Origin: a virus
Reading direction: 5' to 3' (one strand)
DNA length: 64,000 nt
Virus record (IMG/VR): IMGVR_UViG_3300029984_000001
Location: 62,001-126,000 of that record
Below the pieces are notes generated by a model. The model saw nothing but the letters and a program-made list of their open reading frames with translations, was not told where the DNA came from and made no database searches. The position numbers and the translations under genes are program-made. Of this stretch, positions 1-7,896 are shown piece by piece (the first letter of the stretch is position 1; each line of letters starts with the position of its first letter).

Positions 1-2
1 GA

Positions 3-269
3 TCCTTAAGAGTAGTTCTTGGATTTAAAAATTCTATTAAAGTAGTTAAAAAGTTAATTAATCATGATAGTGAAGAAGAAATATTAAAATTCATTTCAAA
101 TTGTGATGTATTTATTGAAACTAAAATAACGGGAATATGTGACAGAGATGGAGGTTTAGAAGGATATCATACTCTTAATAAAAATAATAAATCTTGCCGT
201 ATTTCTTTTTGTTGCACTGGTATGTATATACCAAATTCTGATAATACTAAGGCTGACCCCTTGGTATGA
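3..269 (+). CDS. Partial hypothetical protein (5' end outside window)
   Basis: An open frame enters the window at base 3 and runs for 88 codons to TGA at 267-269; its start lies upstream. The visible part has no motif I recognise. It contains several Cys residues near the C-terminus (around C-R-I-S-F-C-C). The next gene follows after 25 nt with its own AGGAGG site, so the two probably share a transcript. This is one of few genes here ending in TGA. Confidence 0.6.
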   Translation, partial: SLRVVLGFKNSIKVVKKLINHDSEEEILKFISNCDVFIETKITGICDRDGGLEGYHTLNKNNKSCRISFCCTGMYIPNSDNTKADPLV

Positions 270-294
270 ATCAATAAATTAGGAGGAATTATAA

Positions 295-897
295 ATGGAT
301 AAAAAAGGACATATTTGGTATATAAATGAAGAGGGAAAATATTGTAGATTATTTGAGTTTATGGTTTATATAATTAAACCCGTGACAATATCTGATATAA
401 TTAAATTTGAATTAGATTTTGATAATGGTCAAAAATTAATAAGAGAAGTGAATGAATGTAAAATAGAAGGACCTTATATTTTAGATCAACATTGTTTTGG
501 TGACAATGAATCTATTGTAATGAAACATCATAAATTAGGTAATTTGCAAGAGATAAATAAAGAAGAAATAATATCTGGTATAAAAGAAAAAATAAATGAA
601 ATAGAAAGATTAAAAGAACTTATAACATTATCAGAAGAAATCAATATGGGTAATATTTGTACTAATAATATAATTGTTGATTTTGGAATAACTAAATGTG
701 TATTCACAGATAGCGAAATTTATTATTTACACTCAATTAATAAAATAGGAATTTCTACAGATATAGATTGTACTGGTACAAGTTTTGAATTTGATGATAT
801 TAAAGAAGGTTATAAAATCATAGTATCATATAAAGATTCAGGTAATGAATCAATATATGATGAACCTCATTTATTAGTAGAATTTATAGAAAAATAA
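295..897 (+). CDS. Hypothetical protein, 200 aa
   Basis: ATG start with the ribosome site TTAGGAGG about 8 nt upstream. The product is acidic and has a predicted helical stretch around residues 95-120 (E/K-rich, I-K-E-K-I-N-E-I-E-R-L), flanked by mixed alpha/beta sequence. No membrane segment or catalytic motif is visible and I do not recognise the family. It is the last gene of the transcript entering from the left and is followed by a terminator at 953-980. Confidence 0.7.
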   Translation: MDKKGHIWYINEEGKYCRLFEFMVYIIKPVTISDIIKFELDFDNGQKLIREVNECKIEGPYILDQHCFGDNESIVMKHHKLGNLQEINKEEIISGIKEKINEIERLKELITLSEEINMGNICTNNIIVDFGITKCVFTDSEIYYLHSINKIGISTDIDCTGTSFEFDDIKEGYKIIVSYKDSGNESIYDEPHLLVEFIEK

Positions 898-905
898 ATA
901 TACAC

Positions 906-918
906 AAACTATATAATG
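906..918 (+). promoter_or_regulatory. AAACTATATAATG element (possible variant promoter)
   Basis: The 13-mer AAACTATATAATG occurs here and again at 39030-39042 just upstream of the topoisomerase B gene. It is AT-rich like the early promoter family of this genome but does not fit the TATATTAT-N5-TG pattern. The role is inferred only from position and repetition. Confidence 0.3.
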
Positions 919-952
919 TTGAGAGGTTTTCTATATATAATTTATTATTTAT

Positions 953-980
953 AAAGAGGTGTAAAAACCTCTTTATTTTT
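953..980 (+). terminator. Intrinsic terminator
   Basis: Perfect 8-bp stem AAAGAGGT / ACCTCTTT with a 6-nt loop, followed by ATTTTTTAAT. It lies after the 295-897 gene and before the promoter at 993. Confidence 0.85.
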
Positions 981-992
981 TAATATCCGTTA

Positions 993-1014
993 TAATTATA
1001 TATTATAATATTGA
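993..1014 (+). promoter_or_regulatory. Early-type phage promoter, TATATTAT-N5-TG
   Basis: TAATTATATATTAT, then 5 nt, then TGA. This is one of ten near-identical copies in the window, here upstream of the RNA polymerase beta' gene. The TATATTAT core resembles the early (virion polymerase) promoters described for phiKZ/AR9 phages. Confidence 0.75.
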
Positions 1015-1084
1015 GAGGGGATGATTGTATTGTGATAGTTTTATTAAATAAAATATACTTTATACTGGAGGGAGAAAAATATAA

Positions 1085-2251
1085 ATGGGAAATTTTGAGG
1101 TAAAATGCTCGTATCCTAATAATCCGAATTTTACATATGAACCCACACTAGAAGTTATTAATATGGATGAGGACAAGAAATATAATATATTATATGAGGA
1201 TGGTTTTGTTCTTAGTGGAATTCAAAGTTCATTCAAGAAAGATCTGAAGAATCCATCAGGTATTTTCTCTACTAAATTTGGACAAGGTCTAGGAGATATA
1301 AATGCGTTTGATAATAGATACAAATGTACATGTGGTAATGTTAATCAAAGAATTCATAACGGAGCTATATGTCCAGATTGTGGGACTAAAGTAAAATATG
1401 TAGATGATAATTTAAATATATTTGGTTGGATGACTGTTCAAAATTATTGGATTATACATCCTAATCTATTTAAAGCAATAGCATCATATATTTCTCCTAA
1501 GAAATTTGAAAAGATTATAGGATATGAAGAGAAGAAAGATCAAAATGGGCATAAAATAATTGTAGAATATCAACCAGATAAGGAAAAGAAAGAAGAAAGA
1601 TATTTTGGTTTAGGGTTAATAGATTTTAAAGAGAAATTTGACGAGATCATGCAGTTCTATTATACTCCTAAGAAGAAAGAAAAATATGACCACATCATGA
1701 AGAATAGAGATAAAGTATTTACACAATCTATTGCCGTGTTCTCTAGTCTCCTCAGACCTACCGAAACGACGTCTGACAAATTTATATTCGAAAGTTCTAA
1801 TGCTCAGTATCATATGATGACTAAATTAGTTACTTTATTAAACGACAAGTACATAAGGAGTTCTTACGGTAAGAAAACAAAAAATCAATTACTATATGAT
1901 TTGTGTTTAAAATATCAAGAATTATATGGAGAGATTGAAAACATATTATCTTCTAAGAAAGGACAACTAAGACAATGCTTTGGTGGTAGATCTTCTTTTT
2001 CTAATAGAGATGTAATTATTAGTAACTGGAGACTTAGAGTAGATGAATGTATACTACCATACCAAGCAATGGTTGAATTGTTACAACAACGTATTGTAAA
2101 CATATTACAAAAGATGTATAGCATTTCATATTCAGATGCTTATAGTATTTGGATGCATGGACAAATGGTTGTGGATCAAAGACTAGTAAAAATCATTAGA
2201 GATATTATTAGAGTCGATAATGGAACGAAAGTTTTGCTAAACAGGAATCCT
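1085..2251 (+). CDS. RNA polymerase beta' subunit, N-terminal fragment, exon 1
   Basis: This encodes the N-terminal half of a phage multisubunit RNA polymerase beta' subunit. Exon 1 gives 389 residues. A zinc ribbon is formed by C81, C83, C96 and C99. G-G-R-S-S-F-S-N-R-D-V-I near residue 300 corresponds to the cellular G-K-R-V-D-Y-S-G-R-S-V-I block, and the exon ends in L-L-N-R-N-P, the start of the universal LLNRxPT motif. Without splicing, translation would stop at 2273-2275 after C-V-G-T-S-L. Joining base 2251 to 3580 restores frame and completes L-L-N-R-N-P-T. The spliced product is 501 aa; the C-terminal half of beta' is not in the window, as expected for split polymerases of AR9/phiKZ phages. 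An early-type promoter lies at 993-1014. The intron boundaries are inferred. Confidence 0.92.
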
Positions 2252-3579
2252 AAATGTGTTGGGACTTCACTATAGTAATATAGTGTCGAATAACTCTCTT
2301 AATTGCTGGGAAGTTCACAAAAGTCTATAAACCATAATCTAATAGAGAAATGGTTACGAAAGTAGAAACAATATATAGACCTGTTCTAAGCTGAAATAAA
2401 AGCTTTAGGGAATCTAAAGTGCTAAGGAATATTAACAAGGAATAATCAGCAGGAATAATTAAAATATTAATTTAGAAATGTGTGTAATAAAATAATAACT
2501 AAAAGAGGTGATAAAATTTGAATCAATTTATGTATAGAGTACCACCATTAATAGAAGAATGGAGAAGAGTATCAGATTATATTCCTTATGTAAAACCATA
2601 TTATTTAGTGAGTAATTACGGGAAGGTTTATAGTGAATTTAGTATGTGTAATATGAATTTGACTAATGTGGGTAGAGGATATGAAAAAATAAAATTAGCA
2701 TGTATAAACGGATTCCAAGATTTTCTTATTCATAGATTAGTAATGATGTGTTTCAATCCAATAGAAAACCCTGAATCATATCAAGTAAATCATATGCTTG
2801 GTATAAAAACAATTAATGAAACATGTGTTCTAGAATGGTGTAATAATAGTGAGAATGGTTTACATTCATATAGAATGGGGTTAAGAAAACAAGGAGAAGA
2901 ACATGATTGGGCTAAATTGGATAACAATACAGTACATAAAATATGTCAAGCTTTACAAGAGAGAATGAACTATAAAGATGTATGTAATTTTGCTGGAATA
3001 GGTTATGATGAAAAGATGAAAGATATTATATCTTCAATTAAAAATAAGAAAATATGGAAATCTATATCATGTCTATATAATATTCCAGAATCCAGTAGAA
3101 ATGATCAACTATTCTCTGATAATGAAGCACATACTATATGCAAGTATATGGAAACTAATATGAATAATAAGGAAATATTAAAAAACATGGGATTTGATAT
3201 AAACAATCAAGATAAAAATAAGAAGGGAAGTTTATATAGAACTTTAAATAGAATAAGAAGTAAAGATAGATACACACACATTTCTAAAGATTATAATTTT
3301 TAATTATTCTTCAACGACTATCGAAAGCTATATACTAAGACAATATTCTTAGTTGAAAATAAGGTATGTATTAATAGTATATACACGAAGCAAGTAGAGT
3401 AGAGCCTAAGTTATTGAGGTGGAGGTTTTCAGTAATAATGATATAATCCCTCCTTAAATCGAACAAGGGAGTTGCCTATATATTTTGATATAGGTAAATT
3501 ATATAGTCTAGTATCCTACTTAACAGTAGGGAAGTTTATAAAGGAACTGTACTATTTAACGAATAGTATGAATGTAACG
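2252..3579 (+). mobile_element. Group I intron in RNA polymerase beta' gene, with HNH endonuclease ORF
   Basis: The intron of 1328 nt interrupts LLNRNP|T. Core elements are recognisable: P-like AATTGCTGGGAA from 2301, Q-like AATCAGCAGGAA near 2444, R-like TTCAACGACTA near 3309, and S-like ATATAGTC near 3502. The 5' exon GGAATCCT (2244-2251) pairs with an internal guide GGGACTTC (2261-2268) with one mismatch, giving the required U-G pair at the 5' splice site; the intron ends in G3579. Removing it restores the reading frame and a conserved motif. A second intron with closely similar terminal parts lies at 40650-41802. Confidence 0.88.
2518..3303 (+). CDS. Intron-encoded HNH homing endonuclease
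   Basis: A 261-residue protein starting at TTG with AGAGGTG upstream, lying in a loop between the Q- and R-like core elements of the group I intron. Residues about 15-55 (E-W-R-R-V-S-D-Y ... V-S-N-Y-G-K-V-Y-S) match the NUMOD4 DNA-binding module. The HNH core follows: V-N-H-M-L-G-I-K-T-I-N-E and L-E-W-C-N-N-S-E-N, with the usual H, N and EW(V/C) spacing. The C-terminal region probably contains helix-turn-helix-like NUMOD repeats. The family cuts intronless alleles and so spreads the intron. The N-terminus begins M-N-Q-F-M-Y-R, carrying the F4-M5-x-R7 motif seen in other DNA-acting proteins here. Confidence 0.88.
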   Translation: MNQFMYRVPPLIEEWRRVSDYIPYVKPYYLVSNYGKVYSEFSMCNMNLTNVGRGYEKIKLACINGFQDFLIHRLVMMCFNPIENPESYQVNHMLGIKTINETCVLEWCNNSENGLHSYRMGLRKQGEEHDWAKLDNNTVHKICQALQERMNYKDVCNFAGIGYDEKMKDIISSIKNKKIWKSISCLYNIPESSRNDQLFSDNEAHTICKYMETNMNNKEILKNMGFDINNQDKNKKGSLYRTLNRIRSKDRYTHISKDYNF

Positions 3580-3918
3580 ACCATAGCATATGGAAGTATA
3601 CTTTATAGTAAAGTAATAGATATTTCGTTCGATTACTCATTACAAATCCCATTAGGTATATTAGGCTTATTAGCGGCAGACTTCGATGGTGATGTATTGA
3701 ATGTTTTATTGATTATCAATGAAGAATTCAGAGTACAAGCAGAAAGAATATTAAGTGCAAGAAACGCAATGTTCATTTCAAAGAATGATGGTAAACTTGC
3801 ATCGAATATGATAGCAAATAAAGATACTACTATAAATATAAATAGTTTAATATCTATGTCTAGAACTAACTACACCCAAGATCAAATAGACCAAATAAAC
3901 AGATTAAAAGCAATGTAG
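3580..3918 (+). CDS. RNA polymerase beta' subunit, N-terminal fragment, exon 2
   Basis: Exon 2 supplies residues 390-501 of the spliced beta' fragment. It starts T-I-A-Y-G-S-I-L, completing LLNRNPT, and contains A-A-D-F-D-G-D-V at about 422-428. This is the universal NADFDGD motif whose three Asp residues (423, 425, 427) bind the catalytic magnesium. The open frame can be read from about 3472, but the part before 3580 is intron sequence shared with the second intron of this genome and is not expected in the mature protein. The gene stops shortly after the active-site motif, so the remainder of beta' must be a separate gene elsewhere. Confidence 0.9.
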   Translation, partial: TIAYGSILYSKVIDISFDYSLQIPLGILGLLAADFDGDVLNVLLIINEEFRVQAERILSARNAMFISKNDGKLASNMIANKDTTININSLISMSRTNYTQDQIDQINRLKAM

Positions 3919-3921
3919 TAA

Positions 3922-3950
3922 ATAGAGAGGAATAATTCCTCTCTATAATT
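3922..3950 (+). terminator. Intrinsic terminator
   Basis: ATAGAGAGG / CCTCTCTAT stem with a short loop followed by AATTTT, directly after the beta' gene. Confidence 0.75.
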
Positions 3951-3974
3951 TTAAAGAAAGAAGGTAATAAATAA

Positions 3975-4805
3975 ATGAAACAATTTATGACTTGAGATCC
4001 AGAAATAGAAAAGACTCACCCAAGAATAGGAGAATCTAATACCAGTACCAATAATACTTATATGCAAATAAATAGATATAAAAATTGTGATAATATTGGA
4101 GTGAAAATGATATCCATATTACCCAACGATGATATCAAATATTTTCAAAAAGAAAAATGTAAATACGAACACTTTAGAGATGGTGCTGTAAAATATCCTT
4201 ATGATAAATCTGTTGTAAGTATTGGTTATTTAGGAGAAGGTATATATAATCCGCAAAATCAACCTAGAGCTTATAATATATGGAAACACATGTTAACTAG
4301 ATGCGATTTCTCCTACAATACAAAAAGACCTACATATGAAACATCAATTCCAGATCCATATTTTCAATCTTTTCAAAATTTTGCAGAATGGTATAACTGT
4401 AATTATTATGAATTCCCAAATGAAAGAATGGACTTAGATAAAGATATTCTTTGTAAGAGAAACAAAATATATCATCCTAATTTATGTATATTTGTACCTC
4501 AATATATAAATACACTTGTAATAGGATGTGATAGTAAAAGAGGAGAGCTTCCTATAGGAGTTCAATTTGATAAAGGTAATTCAATCAATTCTTACATTAC
4601 TAAAGTAAGTGTAAATGGTGTTCAGAAATACTTAGGTTCTTATCCAACTCCAGAAGAAGCTTTTAATGTTTATAAAATTGCTAAAGAAGAAGAGATTAAA
4701 AGAATTGCTAATCTTTATTGGTTTGAAAAAGGTGGTAAAGACATTCCACAATTCGAGAAAGTTTATTTAGCTTTATTAGGTTATCAAGTAGAAATTACAG
4801 ATTAA
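3975..4805 (+). pseudogene. Decayed AP2-type homing endonuclease (in-frame TGA at codon 7)
   Basis: The frame runs from ATG 3975 to TAA 4805 but has TGA at 3993-3995: M-K-Q-F-M-T-stop-D-P-E-I. The continuing frame is homologous along its length to the intact gene at 57594-58448: P-R-I-G-E near the N-terminus, the E-R-M-x-L-D-K-D-I-L block, R-G-E-L-P-I-G-V, and an identical C-terminus V-E-I-T-D. The C-terminal part (about residues 195-245 of the frame) resembles an AP2 DNA-binding domain, often found in free-standing phage HNH homing nucleases. ATG 4062 is in frame but has no ribosome site, so the gene is probably inactive. The stop falls exactly on the Arg of the F-M-x-R motif. Like its intact relative, it sits directly after an RNA polymerase subunit gene. 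Confidence 0.75.
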
Positions 4806-4825
4806 ATAATAGGAGGAAATTATAT

Positions 4826-5020
4826 ATGGATGCTATGTCAGTAAGAAAAGGGACAATTTTATTTAAACCTAAAACTGATTTTAAAATCAGATATGTTATT
4901 ATAGATTATGATACTAATTATATTTATTGTATAGATCTAAATGGAAAAAATAAAAATATAAGACCTGTAATCAAATTCTCATATACAGAATGTGATGAAA
5001 AAGGTTTAATCAAAGAATAA
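4826..5020 (+). CDS. Hypothetical protein, 64 aa
   Basis: A small gene with TAGGAGG 9 nt before ATG. The product is basic at the N-terminus and beta-rich (R-Y-V-I-I-D-Y-D, Y-I-Y-C-I-D-L-N). It begins a run of short plus-strand genes ending at 7825, with gaps of mostly under 20 nt, which are probably co-transcribed. No family recognised. Confidence 0.6.
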   Translation: MDAMSVRKGTILFKPKTDFKIRYVIIDYDTNYIYCIDLNGKNKNIRPVIKFSYTECDEKGLIKE

Positions 5021-5038
5021 AAATAGGGGGTATTAAAT

Positions 5039-5686
5039 ATGGATCACAAAACAAAAAGAGTTAATATAAATGGAGAGTTAGTTGATATAGATAATAATAT
5101 AGTAGAGTTAGTTTTACTATTAAATAATCATACAGACTTAAAAACACAATATTCTTGTGAGAATCTAAATGAGTCTGGTAGAATTCAAATAATGTTACGA
5201 CCTTCTGTAACAGATAGACAAGTATATGATTTCTTTAAAGAACATTCATGGTTACTTAAACATTGTGAAATAGTTAAGAGATTAAAGAGATATGATAGAA
5301 ATAATAATCTTGTAATGCAATGGATTATGTATATAGATTTATCTAACTATAATTTATTATTAGATAGAATGTATATTGCTCTTACTGATAAAATATTTTA
5401 TTACAATGCTTTTGTATATGATTATTCAGAAAATCCAATAGAGACTAAAATGGTTATTGGGTTGGGTTTAGATTATGAACAAAAAGAATATAATAGAGAA
5501 GAATTATTAAATGATATTATATCTAAACTCGATCTACAAGGTTATAAAGATAAAATTTGGATTGTTAAAATGAATAAATTATATTATGTCAGATTTAATG
5601 ATAAATGGTTTAATTCTAGTACTTTAAAAAATATGACAGAATTTATTAAAGATAATAGAAAGATATATTTAAAAGTAATTAAATAA
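5039..5686 (+). CDS. Hypothetical protein, 215 aa
   Basis: ATG start 8 nt after AGGGGG. The N-terminal part (residues about 12-45: I-V-E-L-V-L-L-L-N-N-H-T-D-L-K-T-Q-Y-S-C) resembles a phage-protein pattern in which a helix with L-N is followed by T-x-x-S-C. The function of that family is unknown to me. The rest is mixed alpha/beta without catalytic motifs. It sits in the 4826-7825 run of small genes. Confidence 0.6.
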   Translation: MDHKTKRVNINGELVDIDNNIVELVLLLNNHTDLKTQYSCENLNESGRIQIMLRPSVTDRQVYDFFKEHSWLLKHCEIVKRLKRYDRNNNLVMQWIMYIDLSNYNLLLDRMYIALTDKIFYYNAFVYDYSENPIETKMVIGLGLDYEQKEYNREELLNDIISKLDLQGYKDKIWIVKMNKLYYVRFNDKWFNSSTLKNMTEFIKDNRKIYLKVIK

Positions 5687-5704
5687 TATAATAGGGGTTT
5701 ATAA

Positions 5705-6048
5705 ATGAATAATATACAAAGTAAATTATGGGATATGAATATAACTTTAGACGAATTAATAAAATTAAATCTAAAATGTAAAGTAGATAGAAATTATAAA
5801 GCACATAAACATGATGATTGTTTTAATGGATATTGTGTATATGTAAAACATCCTGAAGATAGTGTTAATACTTGTAGAACAATGATTGGGATTACTAGAG
5901 ATGGTTTACTTATTTAGGAACTGGTGAACCTGATAAAGATTATCCAATGGAAGATATATCAGAAGTATTAGGAGAAATGACTTTATTTCGTGATTGGTTA
6001 TTGAGAAAAGAAATTAATGAAAATAAAGTTAAATATTATTTAATATAA
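5705..6048 (+). pseudogene. Hypothetical gene with a one-base frameshift near 5915
   Basis: The first frame (ATG 5705) gives 70 residues and stops at TAG 5915-5917. Immediately after, the neighbouring frame continues as a well-formed coding sequence (G-T-G-E-P-D-K-D-Y-P-M-E-D-I-S ... Y-Y-L-I) to TAA at 6046-6048, just before the next gene's ribosome site. One extra base in the ATTTAG run would join both halves into a protein of about 114 residues. It could be a sequencing or assembly error in a T run, a mutation, or minus-one recoding. The first half has several Cys and His residues (H-K-H-D-D-C-F-N-G-Y-C). Confidence 0.6.
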
Positions 6049-6064
6049 TAGGGAGTGTGTTATA

Positions 6065-6760
6065 ATGGAAGGAAATTTATATATTAAAAAGAATAGTTTT
6101 GATAAATCTATTTATGAGAAACATGAAGAAGGTGGAAAAATAACACTTGAAAAGTATTTGTATTATGATGATAAACAAAGACTAATAAAGACTGTACATT
6201 TACATCCTACTAATAATGTATATACTAATGAATTCTTTGAATCAGAAGAATTTAACATGTTACAAACATTACATATTTATAGAAAAAATGGTATGCCTAT
6301 AAGCAAATCAAAAACTAGAGTAGATAAGAATTGTATAAAGAGATATGATGATAGATTTGAATATAATATTAAGAGTAAAGAATGGGAATTTAAAAGAGTA
6401 GAAGAACGTAATGAATTAGACTTATTAACATACGAAAAGACTGATTATGGAACTGATATACAAAAAGAATATAATCCAGAAGGATTTATTATTATGGAAC
6501 ATAATGTATCTAAAGATACTATAAAGAAATATCTATATGATCATAAAAACAGATTAGTAAAAGAAATACATAATAATGGATATGAACAGGTTATTTATTT
6601 TGATGATAATGGTGGAGTTAGATATAGTAAAACTATTAGTGAAAATGGAAATACTTATGAATTTAAAATAGAAAATTGTATAATAGATGGAAAAAAATAT
6701 AAAAGGGAAATAAATACTTATTCTAGTGGTAATACGACGATTATAGAAACTGAATTATAA
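6065..6760 (+). CDS. Hypothetical protein with YD-like repeats, 231 aa
   Basis: ATG start after AGGGAG. The sequence has repeated strands of the type Y-L-Y-Y-D-D-K-Q-R-L-I-K, Y-L-Y-D-H-K-N-R-L-V-K-E and V-I-Y-F-D-D-N-G-G-V-R-Y, reminiscent of the YD/Rhs repeat (Y-D-x-x-G-R-L). Such repeats form beta-rich surfaces, but the protein is far too short to be an Rhs toxin shell and the similarity may be only structural. Function unknown. It is in the run of small genes after the beta' locus. Confidence 0.6.
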   Translation: MEGNLYIKKNSFDKSIYEKHEEGGKITLEKYLYYDDKQRLIKTVHLHPTNNVYTNEFFESEEFNMLQTLHIYRKNGMPISKSKTRVDKNCIKRYDDRFEYNIKSKEWEFKRVEERNELDLLTYEKTDYGTDIQKEYNPEGFIIMEHNVSKDTIKKYLYDHKNRLVKEIHNNGYEQVIYFDDNGGVRYSKTISENGNTYEFKIENCIIDGKKYKREINTYSSGNTTIIETEL

Positions 6761-6773
6761 GGAGATGATAAAT

Positions 6774-7247
6774 ATGGGTAAATTTTGGGATATTCTAAAA
6801 AAGAGACAAAATAATAGTATACATAATATTTATAATAGTATATATAATAAAATGAACATAAATCACGAGGAACTTCTAAAGGTAGAGTTCTGTATTAATA
6901 TGGCTAAGGGTAATGATTATTATAGAGACTCTGTTGTAATAAAGTCAGAGTATACAAATGATAATCATATGGAAGTAATTAAGTTTAAAGATAAATATAC
7001 AGTCATAAAAATGTATAATAACTATGATACTGGAAAATGGCAGTCTTGTTACATATTAGATAGAGAGATAAACAGAATGGTATTTACAAGTGAAGATCCT
7101 GATGTTGGGTCAATCAATTTATTCGACGAATATAACAATCAAAAGGTAGTTATAGTATCTTTATTAGTGGAAAAACTTTTACATAGTGTATTATCGGTAT
7201 ATGATATTACACACTCTAAACAACTTTACATAAAATCTATAATATAA
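6774..7247 (+). CDS. Hypothetical protein, 157 aa
   Basis: I place the start at ATG 6774 (M-G-K-F-W-D-I-L), 9 nt after AAGGAGATG; an in-frame codon at 6765 lies inside that ribosome site. The N-terminal 30 residues are basic and Asn-rich, followed by a mixed alpha/beta region. No recognisable motif. It is co-oriented with its neighbours with gaps of 13-14 nt. Confidence 0.6.
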   Translation: MGKFWDILKKRQNNSIHNIYNSIYNKMNINHEELLKVEFCINMAKGNDYYRDSVVIKSEYTNDNHMEVIKFKDKYTVIKMYNNYDTGKWQSCYILDREINRMVFTSEDPDVGSINLFDEYNNQKVVIVSLLVEKLLHSVLSVYDITHSKQLYIKSII

Positions 7248-7261
7248 AGGAGATATATGAT

Positions 7262-7825
7262 ATGATAGATATAGAAAATTTGATTATGAAAACATTTACA
7301 TATACAGTAGAAGATATTAAAAATGGATATGTATTAGAAGATGAAATAGAAAAATATATAAAAGAAAAATATTATAATGAAAGAAAAAGATATATACAAA
7401 AATATATGAATAGTATAGATTCTTTATCATTTTTTGATTCTGTTATTCAATGTACAATAATGTTTCAATGTATAGAATTAGATTGGTATGAAAATGAAAA
7501 AATAGAAACAGACATAGATTCTGATTATAAATTTGTGATTAGACATTTCAATACAGACTTATGTTACTTTTATGGTAATAGGAAAATCGAGTATAATCAT
7601 CTATCTATCAATATAAATGGTCAATTATTCGATTCAGCATTATTAACAACAGGTAAATATGATAAAGCATGGTGTGAATTAATTAAATTGTCTGGAGAAT
7701 TTTTATATCCTAATAAAGTAGTATCAGAACAAATAGTAGAAGAAAAATTAGTTTACTTATTATCAAGGTCTGTTTCAGATCAAAAATTTATTAGATTAAA
7801 TAGTATAGAAGAATTTAAAGAATAA
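7262..7825 (+). CDS. Hypothetical protein, 187 aa
   Basis: ATG start after AAAGGAGATATATGAT. The N-terminus is rich in charged residues (E-K-Y-I-K-E-K-Y-Y-N-E-R-K-R-Y) and probably helical. There are no membrane segments or recognised motifs. It is the last gene of the 4.8-7.8 kb run and is followed by a strong terminator at 7831-7860. Confidence 0.6.
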   Translation: MIDIENLIMKTFTYTVEDIKNGYVLEDEIEKYIKEKYYNERKRYIQKYMNSIDSLSFFDSVIQCTIMFQCIELDWYENEKIETDIDSDYKFVIRHFNTDLCYFYGNRKIEYNHLSININGQLFDSALLTTGKYDKAWCELIKLSGEFLYPNKVVSEQIVEEKLVYLLSRSVSDQKFIRLNSIEEFKE

Positions 7826-7830
7826 AACTA

Positions 7831-7860
7831 AAAGGGATATTAATCCCTTTTATTTTTTAT
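7831..7860 (+). terminator. Intrinsic terminator
   Basis: Stem AAAGGGAT / ATCCCTTT followed by TATTTTTTAT, ending the run of small genes. Confidence 0.85.
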
Positions 7861-7864
7861 GAAA

Positions 7865-7876
7865 AACATTAGAATA
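7865..7876 (+). promoter_or_regulatory. Late-type promoter, AACA-N6-TA
   Basis: AACA TTAGAA TA, 32 nt before the TTG start at 7897 and right after a terminator. It fits the AACA-N6-TW consensus known for AR9 late promoters. Confidence 0.6.
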
Positions 7877-7896
7877 ATAGAAAGGAAGTGTTATAT

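Noticed and set aside
3472-3579. Coding start of the second beta' frame at 3472
   Set aside because: This stretch matches the 3' part of the other intron almost base for base, so it is intron RNA, not an N-terminus.
2252-3579. Intein instead of intron
   Set aside because: There are in-frame stops after exon 1, no intein splice-block motifs, and group I core elements with guide pairing are present.
3975-4805. Use of TGA as a sense codon
   Set aside because: Several intact genes end in TGA at sensible places (269, 30041, 31344) and no other gene needs readthrough; a mutation is simpler.
5705-6048. Programmed minus-one frameshift
   Set aside because: No canonical slippery heptamer or downstream hairpin is visible at the junction; a lost T in ATTTAG explains it better.
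6065-6760. Rhs/YD-repeat toxin
   Set aside because: Only three weak repeats in 231 residues and no toxin or cleavage motif.
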